A stretch of 33,910 bases of DNA from a virus. The position numbers were made by a program, and so were the translations under genes. A model generated the notes under the pieces. The model worked only from the letters and a program-made list of their open reading frames with translations, did no database searches and was not told where the DNA came from. Shown here piece after piece: positions 16,019-24,871 of the stretch. The DNA is taken from positions 1 to 33,910 of the IMG/VR virus record IMGVR_UViG_3300013126_000120; one strand, written 5' to 3'. How positions within the stretch are numbered: the stretch's first letter is position 1; the number at the start of each line of letters is the position of its first letter.

Positions 16019-16479
16019 TGGCTGCTAATCTAACGACCAATATTTATGGTTCTGTTCAAACAGACTTTATTTTAGAGTCTCCAAAGAAACATAAAAAAGA
16101 CATTCAAGGGTTTGAATTTCCAGCAGGATCAAACCCTAATTCCTATTTTTGTAGGAAGACTGGGGTTGATTTAATTAAGGGAGCAGTAAAACAACTTCTT
16201 TTGACTGAAAAAGGAGAAAGACTAATGCTTCCAAACTATGGTTGCAATTTAAGAAAATACTTATTCCAACCTTTAGATGAGCAGACTTTTGAGTCAATTA
16301 AAAATGATATAATATTATCTTTTAATAAATATATAGTTGGGGCTAAGATTGCTAAGATAGCTGTTTTACCAACTGGAGAGTTTGGTCCACTAGGAGGGAA
16401 CTCGTTAAACGTAATTTTAACTTTAAAGATAGATTCTGAAGCTTTAAAAATATTTGACGTAGAGGTTAATATACAATGA
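16018..16479 (+). CDS. 25: gp25 baseplate wedge protein
   Basis: The 153-residue protein carries the GPW/gp25 signature: DLIKGAVKQLLLTEKGERLM, PNYGCNLRKYLFQPLDEQTF (about 50-90), followed by a beta-strand end (NVILTLKI). T4 gp25 is 132 residues. It is the sheath-initiating, lysozyme-fold wedge component that binds the gp6-gp53 core bundle. The upstream stop overlaps the ATG (TAATG) and the gene overlaps gp6 by ATGA, so the three are likely coupled. Confidence 0.92.
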   Translation: MAANLTTNIYGSVQTDFILESPKKHKKDIQGFEFPAGSNPNSYFCRKTGVDLIKGAVKQLLLTEKGERLMLPNYGCNLRKYLFQPLDEQTFESIKNDIILSFNKYIVGAKIAKIAVLPTGEFGPLGGNSLNVILTLKIDSEALKIFDVEVNIQ

Positions 16480-18080
16480 ATTTTTCTGGAGGCATATCAT
16501 CTGATTTTATGAAATTGGCTACTGTGCCAATTAATAAAAGACCTACTTTAGTTAATTTTGCTAATAACGATTTCTTAGCTTTGAGAAGCTCACTCATACA
16601 ATATGCTAGGACAGTCTATCCAAACGATTATCAATACTTTACTGAATCAGATTTTGGAATGATGTTGATTGAGCTTGTGGCTTACATGGGTTCTGTAATG
16701 TCCATGAAGGCTGATATGTTAGCTAATGAAAATTTCTTAGCTACAGCTAGACAAAGAGCAAGTGTAAAGAAGTTGTTAGAATTAATTGGAGTTAAGATGC
16801 GCGGTCCTCTATCGGCAGCGGCACAGGCTCAGTTATCTATAACTCAAAACTTAGCAGCTTATACTTCCACAGATGTTGTGACTATAAACCCATCACAAAG
16901 AGTAGTAACAATAGCTTCTCCAGAAGATGGAGTTATCGTATCCTATACTTTATATAAAATTGAAAACGGTCTTGTTGATACTATTAACTCTACAGGAAAC
17001 ATTCTACTATATCCATACTCAGAAGGACTAGGTTCTCAAAAAAGAATATTCCAAAATCTAGTCCTTCAGGAAGGTTCCTTAGTTTCAGAGACTGGAGATT
17101 TTACTGCTACAGAATCAGTAAAGACTATAAAGCTCTCGCAAGGACCTGTCATAGATGGTAGTGTTCAAATATATGTAACCGATCCAGATAAGACAATAGC
17201 TACGGGTGCGTATACTGAGGTTCAAAATATTTATTTTGCGTCTGGTGGTGGAGATAGGATATTCCAAGTTCTATACGATGATAATTATAATGCAACTGTA
17301 GTTTTTGGTGATAACTCTGTAGGGGTTAGTCCAAGTAACGGAGCTTCTTTTATTATTCAGTATAGAGTCGGGGGAGGCACTAGAGGAAATCTAGAAAAGA
17401 ACGTGATATCAGTTAGTGTTCAAGCAACAGGTCTAACTAATTTAACAGGTACATTAACTAATATATCAAAAGCTACAGGTGGAGCTAATGCTGAAACTGT
17501 AGAGCACGCTAAAAAGTATGCGCCACTAACGTTTAGAAGACAAGATAGAGTTGTAACTCTTGAAGACTATTCCGTTTTTGCAAATACATTTATAAGTAAT
17601 TATGGAACTGTCGGAAAAGCTTCGGCTGCTGTAAGAAAAGCTTACTCCTCGGCTAACATAATAGATATTTATGTATTAGAAAAAGCCTCAGACATTCAAC
17701 TACAAAAAGCAACTACTAATTTTAAAACACAATTATTGGATGCTATAAACAAAAAGAAAATGGCTACTGACGATGTAGTTATAGCAGATGGATTAATTAG
17801 AACATTAGATCTCGTAGTAACAATAAAGATTGATAAAGATTTAAAGGATAAAGAAACTTCTATAACTGCTAAAGTTAGAGATGTAGTACTAGATTACATG
17901 AGCGTAGATAATAGAAACTTTGGAGAATCCTTATCTATAGCAGAACTAAACAGAAAGATATTTGAAATAGATGAGGTTAGATTCTCAACTATAGATAATC
18001 TAGACCAAGATGTACCTATAGACTTTAATGAAATTATTCAACTGAATAATTTAACAATTAACGTAGACTTGTTAAGCTAA
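16476..18080 (+). CDS. 6: gp6-like baseplate wedge protein (baseplate J family)
   Basis: The 534-residue protein resembles gp6/baseplate J proteins, which dimerise and form the ring that keeps the inner baseplate together. N-terminal signature: PTLVNFANNDFLALRSSLIQYARTVYP (about 23-49), then ESDFGMMLIELVAYMGSVMSMKADMLANENFLATARQRASV (about 60-100). Middle: GGGDRIFQVLYDDNYNATVVFGD and YRVGGGTRGNL. C-terminal: APLTFRRQDRVVTLEDYSVFA, the usual central J motif, and a wing domain. T4 gp6 is 660 residues. Gene order 25-6-7 is as expected. Confidence 0.9.
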   Translation: MNFSGGISSDFMKLATVPINKRPTLVNFANNDFLALRSSLIQYARTVYPNDYQYFTESDFGMMLIELVAYMGSVMSMKADMLANENFLATARQRASVKKLLELIGVKMRGPLSAAAQAQLSITQNLAAYTSTDVVTINPSQRVVTIASPEDGVIVSYTLYKIENGLVDTINSTGNILLYPYSEGLGSQKRIFQNLVLQEGSLVSETGDFTATESVKTIKLSQGPVIDGSVQIYVTDPDKTIATGAYTEVQNIYFASGGGDRIFQVLYDDNYNATVVFGDNSVGVSPSNGASFIIQYRVGGGTRGNLEKNVISVSVQATGLTNLTGTLTNISKATGGANAETVEHAKKYAPLTFRRQDRVVTLEDYSVFANTFISNYGTVGKASAAVRKAYSSANIIDIYVLEKASDIQLQKATTNFKTQLLDAINKKKMATDDVVIADGLIRTLDLVVTIKIDKDLKDKETSITAKVRDVVLDYMSVDNRNFGESLSIAELNRKIFEIDEVRFSTIDNLDQDVPIDFNEIIQLNNLTINVDLLS

Positions 18081-21000
18081 TGAATAACGTAAATAGGTTT
18101 AAGCCCAACACAAGAAGGTATACAAAAACTAATTTTGTTGAGCTTCTGGAAAGACTAATTCCAGACATTTATACCGATGAGGATTTGGCTCTTAGTGGCT
18201 CTGAGCTTAATCCAGTATCGGAACTCATAAACTGTCACATAAACTTAGCTAACAATATTTCTACAGTTCTATCTATTTCATCAATTCCAAATACTCAAAC
18301 CAAGAACTTAGGAAATATAAGTGGAATATCTCAATACTTTGTAAAACAAAATGATCTTACAGAGATAACTCCTTATGAGTTCGAAACTCAAATTCTATTA
18401 CCTTTAGGAACAAGTTTAGCGAACTTTGATACTAGCTCTGAATTTGTATCGTATCTTTCTTCCAATCTATTACCAAAGATTAGAGTAGCGACTGCGACAC
18501 AGGCTCATGCGTTACAACAGAACATTTCTACATTATCTGCTTTAACATCAAATGTAAATGCCAGCAGCGTCCATAATTACCTAGTTGATACTCTTGGTTG
18601 GTTTTATTTCCTAAATACTTCAGCTAATGGAGGGTTATCATACAGCCCATCTAGTTATGTTCTAGAGTCTTTAAATAGTCTATACTTAGGTAATACCTTG
18701 AATACTGTAGACGGTATTAAGGGACTGACTGAGTATCTGTGGAGAAATAACTCAGTATGTTCTTTCGATAGATTCATACCAACTAACTTCATCTCTGGAA
18801 CTTCTGATGGTATTATGGATCCTAGTGCAGGGATTCCAGCAACCTACACTAGCGGAATTCAAAAACTTGAAAATTTAAAAACCTTAGTTGACGTTGTTTA
18901 CTCTCCATTATATATAGACAAAACAGACTATAGAGTTAAAGAAGCTTTTGACGATTTCATAAGCACTAGATATTATCTAACAGATAGAAGTTCTAAAGGA
19001 CCTTTAAGAAAGTTCTTGAATATGCTAGGTTATAGCATGGCAGACCTTTCTGATCAGATAGAAAACATAGGTCTTATTTATGATTTACAAAATGTTAGAG
19101 ATGAGCACCTAGAGCTTATAGCTGATCTAATAGGATTTAAACTGAAGGGAAGTTCACCCACTAAGTGGAGGCATCAGCTAAGTGTAGCGGTTGATATCTA
19201 TAAAAGCACTGGAACTCTAGAGGCTATTCAAGCAGTTATAAATGCTTTAGTTATAGACTCTGTATTTGATTTAAAAGGTAAAGTTCAGGAGTTGTGGGAA
19301 TCTTATCTTCCACAACTAATTTGGTATTCGTTGTATACTGAATCACCCTTGTTTAAGAATCTAAATACTTGGAATAAATCAATAGCTTTGCAGGGAGGTG
19401 TTTATGAATATAGCACAAGGAATATTGAAGACAATTTAAAGATAGTAACTGATTCTATCCTATTAGATTTATATAAGCAATTCCCTCAAAACTTCTTATA
19501 TGCTGGTAAGACTTTTGATCCACCTAGATTCTATCTATTGGATTCCCAAGGGAATCAGAAGGAATTGTATACGATTGTAGGAGAGCCTAATATGCGTTCT
19601 TTCCGTATGTACGAATTCGGAGGACGAGAATATTTAGGATTAAAGAGATCTGCTATTGAAAATGATGAATCAAAGAGTTTTGAAGCAGCTACTGTATTTG
19701 GTCCACTGGGTTTAGGAGTTTATTTTACAGGACTAGGATCCGCAGACTCTGGATCTAGACCTACCTATATAAAGTTTACAGGTGATTTTAATTTCTTATT
19801 CAATTACAGAAATAAGAATAACTACCCATTACCTCCTTTTGAAGAGTACAAATACTATAAGGATTCTACTATATCACCTGATATGGTAGATTTTCTTGTT
19901 GAAAGATTAAAGTGTTTTAAGGTTAGAAAAGAATTTGCCGATCAGCTTAAATCATTCTTAATAGAAAACGCTGTATCAAATACTACAGATCTATCTGTTC
20001 TAAATGAATGGCTAATGTTTTTCTCTGAAAGAAAGACTCCTCCTAACTTCGATGAAGTAATGAACAACATTACTGCATATGATAAGAACATACTAAGTCT
20101 TTGGAATGGTAAGTCTTCTCACTTATTTGTAGGATTTGAAGATTCTGATTTTGATTTTGGAAAGACTACGTTAGAAAGCGATGGCAAAGACGCGCTTTAT
20201 CAAGCGTCAAGAACAATAAAAGAATTCTCACCAGCGCACGCGATACTAAGAATGAATGTGACTGGTAGATATGCTGATGAAACATTTACGATATCAAGCA
20301 CTGAATATGATTACATCGAATTAGATCAAGACGATCTAAGAACTGGATATACTCAATCTTCTGTTTTAGCTGGTTATCAGTTTAGCGGGGTTGCCATGTC
20401 GTTTGCTGGAGGAGGGGGTGATAGTGCGTCTCTAGGATCTGATAGTGGTCGAGGAGGATTGAATACATTCAAGAGAGATAGAGTTGATCAAATTCTTGAT
20501 AGTTTAGTATCTTCAACACAAGCGGTTCTAACTGCTCCAAGAAGAGATCTTAGAAGAAGAAACTTTAAATACTTACTTCCTAGAGAAAGCTATTATGATA
20601 GAACTGGATTTAATGGACCTGTAAGTTTTGATACCTCAGTTCTTGAGAGATCTTTAGCATCATCCCTAGGTGAACTTACGTTAGGGTATGTCGCTTCAGC
20701 AGGTAAGTTCCATCCGATAGTTGACCCAGTTAATCCATCTGGAGTCTGGCATTTTTGTGAAGACTTAAGTTCTCAAAGACAGTTCTCAGGAATATTTACA
20801 AGCTCGACGTTCCCATACAGAGGTCTTTATACTCTAGGATCTAACGCTAAGATGCCAGAAGAGGGATCTAGAACTTCTAGATATATTGATAGAGGTCAGA
20901 TTCCTGAAATCTATATTACGATGCATGAACTATTTACCGAGAAGGCTAAATCTTATGCATCTAAATTAATAGAAGATAATTCTAGCGAGTATTTAGTTGA

Positions 21001-22498
21001 TCAGTATTGGAAGAATACTGTGGAAAGCCTAGCCAACACTTTGATAGCAAGTGGTTTTGTTTTAAACTCATTAGCTGATTACGAGAACTTTAGTTTTGGA
21101 TCGGGACTGCACAAGTTATTTAAAGATTATTGTATCTATTTTGCAAAGCACGCATTGACGCAAGATGAGAAGGATAAGACTGGTGGAAATATCTTTGCTC
21201 ATGTCTTTGGAAATGGATTATTTAATTGTAATTTCTCCCTAGCTGGGTCTGGCGGAACTTCTTACATATCTAAGACCTTAGATCCCATTAGCTCAATCAG
21301 TACGAGCACAGTTTGGAAATCCAGCACTGTTGGAACATCTATTGCAAGTAGCTTAGGTGATTGTGTTATTCCTTTAAGTGGAACCTTCACTGTAGGAAAC
21401 GCTTTTAATGCTGAATTTAGAAATCCACACATTCTAAGTGGAGTAGAATTCTGTGATATATCTGGAGCAACATCAAGGAATTCGTTTACTATATTTAATC
21501 TAGATCCTTCTACAGCAATCAAAGGAAAAGAAAATTATTTAGTTAACAATACAGTAATTAAATGCAAGTCTTTTGGAGGTCTTCCAAGAATACGATTTGA
21601 TCTATCAGCTTACGGTGAAAGAAGAAATTATCTAATAAAAGATCACCAATTTAAATTAAGAGTTCTAGCTACAGTAGGGGAGGAAACATCTCCAGTGCTA
21701 GGTGGAGGAAAACTAGGAGTCTGGATTCACACCAAACCTCAAAGTGGAGTGTTCTGGTCTTGGACACAGACAGGTCGTTGGGAAAGATTTAATGAGACTG
21801 ATCTGTCTATAGATTCTGTTTTAAACAACTTATGCCACACATACGCATTCTCTACTAAACAAATTTATGATCCATCATCAACTTATAAGTGTTTAGATAC
21901 TTATATTCAAGTAAACGATCCTACAGATAACCCAAGAACAATAAATAATATAAGTAGATCTTATTTAGAAACAGTAGAAGTTAGTTTCGATACTCGTAAT
22001 TACACTACAAATAATAATTACGAGTACCTACAGGTACTACCAATACTGGACAGTGATTACCAGAAGGTTAATCAGGTTCATACAGATAACACTAATTATA
22101 TTGTAGAAGTGTTTTTTATACCTACTGATAATGCTAATAAGTATCTCTTAATTGATTCAGTAGAATTATATGATCTAACCCTATTGGATAATGCAGGTAT
22201 TGGAACTGGATATGGGACTGAAACTGATGGAATTCCTTTAAAGAAATTTGTCAAAGAAGATAAACTTTATCTAACAAAAGATCAACTACTAGATACATTA
22301 AAGTTTTTCACTGGTCTAATAGGACAGAATACTGGAGAATATTATACTAACCTAGCATCTAGAAATGCTACTATAACATCTGGGGTGCTTGAGCTTAGTG
22401 GTGGCAGTAGACTAAATTACAGAATAAGCCCAGACTGGGTTCCTAATACTAAAGCCGCCACCTATAATAACTATACAACTGTGGAGTTTGATAACTGA
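18080..22498 (+). CDS. 7: gp7-like baseplate wedge protein with P2 gpI-like segment, 1472 aa
   Basis: Position right after gp6 and the N-terminal half support a gp7-type wedge protein, which binds the gp6 dimer and gp10-type periphery. Residues about 300-390 contain a Tail_P2_I-like segment: PLRKFLNMLGYSMADLSDQI, VRDEHLELIADLIGFKL, WRHQLSVAVDIYKSTGTLEAIQAVINAL. The rest (about 480-1472) is a string of beta-rich domains with no catalytic motif. At 1472 residues it is well above T4 gp7 (1032). The start overlaps the gp6 stop by one base and the stop overlaps the next ATG (TGATG). A perfect 12-bp inverted repeat lies in its 3' part. Confidence 0.75.
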   Translation: MNNVNRFKPNTRRYTKTNFVELLERLIPDIYTDEDLALSGSELNPVSELINCHINLANNISTVLSISSIPNTQTKNLGNISGISQYFVKQNDLTEITPYEFETQILLPLGTSLANFDTSSEFVSYLSSNLLPKIRVATATQAHALQQNISTLSALTSNVNASSVHNYLVDTLGWFYFLNTSANGGLSYSPSSYVLESLNSLYLGNTLNTVDGIKGLTEYLWRNNSVCSFDRFIPTNFISGTSDGIMDPSAGIPATYTSGIQKLENLKTLVDVVYSPLYIDKTDYRVKEAFDDFISTRYYLTDRSSKGPLRKFLNMLGYSMADLSDQIENIGLIYDLQNVRDEHLELIADLIGFKLKGSSPTKWRHQLSVAVDIYKSTGTLEAIQAVINALVIDSVFDLKGKVQELWESYLPQLIWYSLYTESPLFKNLNTWNKSIALQGGVYEYSTRNIEDNLKIVTDSILLDLYKQFPQNFLYAGKTFDPPRFYLLDSQGNQKELYTIVGEPNMRSFRMYEFGGREYLGLKRSAIENDESKSFEAATVFGPLGLGVYFTGLGSADSGSRPTYIKFTGDFNFLFNYRNKNNYPLPPFEEYKYYKDSTISPDMVDFLVERLKCFKVRKEFADQLKSFLIENAVSNTTDLSVLNEWLMFFSERKTPPNFDEVMNNITAYDKNILSLWNGKSSHLFVGFEDSDFDFGKTTLESDGKDALYQASRTIKEFSPAHAILRMNVTGRYADETFTISSTEYDYIELDQDDLRTGYTQSSVLAGYQFSGVAMSFAGGGGDSASLGSDSGRGGLNTFKRDRVDQILDSLVSSTQAVLTAPRRDLRRRNFKYLLPRESYYDRTGFNGPVSFDTSVLERSLASSLGELTLGYVASAGKFHPIVDPVNPSGVWHFCEDLSSQRQFSGIFTSSTFPYRGLYTLGSNAKMPEEGSRTSRYIDRGQIPEIYITMHELFTEKAKSYASKLIEDNSSEYLVDQYWKNTVESLANTLIASGFVLNSLADYENFSFGSGLHKLFKDYCIYFAKHALTQDEKDKTGGNIFAHVFGNGLFNCNFSLAGSGGTSYISKTLDPISSISTSTVWKSSTVGTSIASSLGDCVIPLSGTFTVGNAFNAEFRNPHILSGVEFCDISGATSRNSFTIFNLDPSTAIKGKENYLVNNTVIKCKSFGGLPRIRFDLSAYGERRNYLIKDHQFKLRVLATVGEETSPVLGGGKLGVWIHTKPQSGVFWSWTQTGRWERFNETDLSIDSVLNNLCHTYAFSTKQIYDPSSTYKCLDTYIQVNDPTDNPRTINNISRSYLETVEVSFDTRNYTTNNNYEYLQVLPILDSDYQKVNQVHTDNTNYIVEVFFIPTDNANKYLLIDSVELYDLTLLDNAGIGTGYGTETDGIPLKKFVKEDKLYLTKDQLLDTLKFFTGLIGQNTGEYYTNLASRNATITSGVLELSGGSRLNYRISPDWVPNTKAATYNNYTTVEFDN
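21991..22037 (+). repeat. Perfect 12-bp inverted repeat with overlapping alternative hairpin
   Basis: TACTCGTAATTA (21991-22002) and TAATTACGAGTA (22015-22026) are exact reverse complements around a 12-nt loop. A second inverted repeat, GTACCT (22024-22029) / AGGTAC (22032-22037), shares bases 22024-22026 with the first stem, so the two RNA hairpins exclude each other in part. Both lie inside the gp7-like coding sequence. Function unknown. Confidence 0.55.
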
Positions 22499-23616
22499 TG
22501 AGAGGCGAAGTAGAGATCTGGAATGGCGATGAGCTATTATTCAAAGAACCCAACATGATTGTTGATGGTGCTGGTGAGCTATTAGCTGATATTATGACCG
22601 TATCTCCTTCGCTATCTGGAATTCAGAATACTTCCACTTCAGCAATTCTAGATGCGTCAAATTATATAATTCAAGCAATATCTTTTGGAACAGGTAAAGA
22701 TGCGTTTAATGCCAACGCTCATGCGATGGATGCTACGAAAGAAGCATTAATCCCATTCTTTGTGAATAGGCTAGCCACTAGCGGAGTCGTACCTGTCGTT
22801 ACCTTTGTATCTTCTATAGAAAATTATACGTTAGCTGGAGATTTTGTTATTCCTCCAAAGGTAGGTTTGCCCGTAGCACCAGATCCAGCACTTACTGTAT
22901 TAGAACCAAATATAGCCATGAACGCTAAAGTTGGTGGATACTTCGTCAGTTCTGTGTTCCCTCCTAATGGACAGTTAACTAATTTTATGCCGTCTTCTAT
23001 TTTCAGTAGCATGGTACAAAATACTGTTTTTAGTTCCACTACGTCTGCTGTGGCTGTAGCATCATTACTAGGGTGTTTCCCTGATGGTAGCGGAGTTCTC
23101 CCAACTGGCTCTAGATATAATAAATTTTATGTTAGGAGAGGAAGTTCTAGTGAGGCTAATCCCTATATTCAAGCTGCTGGAGTTGAGGTAGTAGGAGGCT
23201 TCTTTAATGCAGCAAGCTCAATGGATGTTTCTGGATTCGTTAATTTAGTTATGTCTAGTGTGCCTAGAGTGGGATACTCCATGAGCAGCACAGCCAGTGG
23301 ACTTTGTATGTCCGCTAATTCTAGCTTTTCTTCAAATGGAGTTATAGAATATTCTGTAGCACTAGCTTCAGGTGACGTTGGATTTGCAAATATGTATGGA
23401 GGGATTTATCACTTAGGTCTTTGGACTATAGATATGAATAAGTCTCTACAGAGTGGCAACCGTCCTCCTTTCGCTTTTACAAGAGTAAATAATCCAAGAA
23501 AATATAAATTATTTTGTAGAAAAGGATTAAGTAAAAACTTAGGATTCATAGAGGGCTTCAACGGTGATCTTAATAATACTCAGTTGTCAATAAAATGGAG
23601 ACTTAGATTCCTATGA
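22498..23616 (+). CDS. Baseplate-peripheral structural protein, family member 1 (372 aa)
   Basis: The ends resemble the two following genes. N-terminal: GEVEIWNGDELLFKEPNMIVDGAGELLADIM (3-33) matches the GHLxIxKxxKDGTExxLxDxxNxIVSGMG region of both. C-terminal: GGIYHLGLWTIDM...NRPPFAFTRVNNPRKYKLF...LSIKWRLRF matches INEIGMLMRNP...PVLVCYKTF...DDFSLIFRWT. The middle (about 60-290) is an Ala/Ser/Gly-rich insertion absent from the others. It is coupled at both ends (TGATG and ATGA overlaps). Role inferred as a baseplate rim or fibre-connecting protein from its place after gp7. Confidence 0.65.
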   Translation: MRGEVEIWNGDELLFKEPNMIVDGAGELLADIMTVSPSLSGIQNTSTSAILDASNYIIQAISFGTGKDAFNANAHAMDATKEALIPFFVNRLATSGVVPVVTFVSSIENYTLAGDFVIPPKVGLPVAPDPALTVLEPNIAMNAKVGGYFVSSVFPPNGQLTNFMPSSIFSSMVQNTVFSSTTSAVAVASLLGCFPDGSGVLPTGSRYNKFYVRRGSSSEANPYIQAAGVEVVGGFFNAASSMDVSGFVNLVMSSVPRVGYSMSSTASGLCMSANSSFSSNGVIEYSVALASGDVGFANMYGGIYHLGLWTIDMNKSLQSGNRPPFAFTRVNNPRKYKLFCRKGLSKNLGFIEGFNGDLNNTQLSIKWRLRFL

Positions 23617-24233
23617 ATTTATTATCCGACAACATTAATCTTCATGGTCATTTACAAATAATTAAAAAGGCCAAAGACGGAACAGAGACTGTTTTAGTTG
23701 ATGACAAAAATATGATAGTCTCTGGCATGGGTTTTGGTCTATCCCATGCTTTTACTGGTGATGGGTCAGACGATGTTGATGATTACTTGATAGACAGATT
23801 TCAGGTAGGGGTTTCTGGTCCTACTACTGGTATAGTAAGCTCTCTTTCCGAACTCTATGGCCCATTAACATCCATATCAGAATATGGGGCTGGTAGTAAT
23901 AATGTGATAGAGTTCGCCCAGCAGATAACAAACACCACAATAAAAATTTTACCATCAGTTATAATTCCTAGACACCGAGTTAAAAGATACGACTCTAGCA
24001 CCTGTGTAGAATATATCCTAGTTCTAGATGAGGAGTCTTGTAATAATATAAAGAGGAACGGTAAAGAGGTTTATATTAATGAGATAGGTATGCTCATGAG
24101 GAATCCTACTGGTAACTATGAGTTAGATAGCCCTGTGTTAGTTTGCTATAAGACTTTTAATCAAATTAAAAAGACTGATGATTTTAGCTTAATCTTTAGA
24201 TGGACTATCTTCAACGAGACTAATTTTAGTTAA
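23613..24233 (+). CDS. Baseplate-peripheral structural protein, family member 2 (206 aa)
   Basis: This protein is clearly paralogous to the gene at 24262. Shared blocks are GHLQIIKKAKDGTETVLVDD (about 13-32), MIVSGMGFGLSHAFT, DYLIDRFQVGVSGP, IPRHRVKR, YILVLDEESCNN, INEIGM and DFSLIFRWT. The fold is probably all-beta. It overlaps the upstream gene by ATGA. The family is not named by any motif I know; T4 gp8/gp9/gp11-type positions are the nearest analogy by location. Confidence 0.7.
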   Translation: MNLLSDNINLHGHLQIIKKAKDGTETVLVDDKNMIVSGMGFGLSHAFTGDGSDDVDDYLIDRFQVGVSGPTTGIVSSLSELYGPLTSISEYGAGSNNVIEFAQQITNTTIKILPSVIIPRHRVKRYDSSTCVEYILVLDEESCNNIKRNGKEVYINEIGMLMRNPTGNYELDSPVLVCYKTFNQIKKTDDFSLIFRWTIFNETNFS

Positions 24234-24249
24234 ACATAAATTATAACTA

Positions 24250-24257
24250 TATAATAA
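24250..24257 (+). promoter_or_regulatory. Candidate late-type box TATAATAA before the gene at 24262
   Basis: TATAATAA ends 4 nt before the ATG at 24262; T4-late spacing would put +1 at about 24263, on the start codon. It lies in the only gap (24234-24261) between 9 kb and the right edge that breaks the chain of overlapping genes. The AAAGAG next to the ATG is too close to act as a Shine-Dalgarno. Confidence 0.35.
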
Positions 24258-24261
24258 AGAG

Positions 24262-24870
24262 ATGAGAGAAAAAGATAAAAATTCTGTATTAGGAATAACA
24301 GGGCATCTTTCAATCGTAAAAAGAATGAAGGATGGTACTGAAGAAGTCCTATTGGATGATTCCAATATTATAGTATCAGGAATGGGGGTGGGTCTTTCCT
24401 ATCTTTTTACTGCATCTGGATCTAGAAGTATATTAGATTATCAAATAGACAGATTCCAAGTCGGAGTTTCTGGGCCTCCCACAGGAGGGGTTACTAGTTC
24501 TATATTTCAACTTTCTGGAGCGTTGACTGGAACTGAATACGGAACTAATAGTAATCTATATCTAGACACTAGGGATCAGCTTACTGGAACCAATGTAACC
24601 TCTAATAGATTATTTGCATTAATTCCTAAACATAAAATAACTAGAGTAGGTAACGCCTCGGTACGGTACACTTTAGTGCTAGATGAAAATGCTTGTAATA
24701 ATCTTTCCAGAAGTGGACAGACCTTAAACTTAAATGAGATAGGAATGTTTATGAAGAATCCTACAGGGAACGCTTCTCCAAGACCTATCCTAGTTTGTTA
24801 CAGAACATTTAGCAATATACGAAAGACTAGTGATTTTAGTCTCATCTTCAGATGGACCCTGAACTTCTAA
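24262..24870 (+). CDS. Baseplate-peripheral structural protein, family member 3 (202 aa)
   Basis: A paralogue of the preceding gene over its whole length: GHLSIVKRMKDGTEEVLLDD, IIVSGMGVGLSYLFT, DYQIDRFQVGVSGP, IPKHKITR, YTLVLDENACNNL, LNEIGMFMKNPTG and DFSLIFRWTLNF. The middle differs most (SSIFQLSGALTGTEYGTNS). Tandem position and similarity show a gene duplication. Different middles with constant ends suggest different partners on a common mounting. Stop at 24870 and the next ATG at 24872 are one base apart. Confidence 0.7.
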   Translation: MREKDKNSVLGITGHLSIVKRMKDGTEEVLLDDSNIIVSGMGVGLSYLFTASGSRSILDYQIDRFQVGVSGPPTGGVTSSIFQLSGALTGTEYGTNSNLYLDTRDQLTGTNVTSNRLFALIPKHKITRVGNASVRYTLVLDENACNNLSRSGQTLNLNEIGMFMKNPTGNASPRPILVCYRTFSNIRKTSDFSLIFRWTLNF

Positions 24871-24871
24871 A

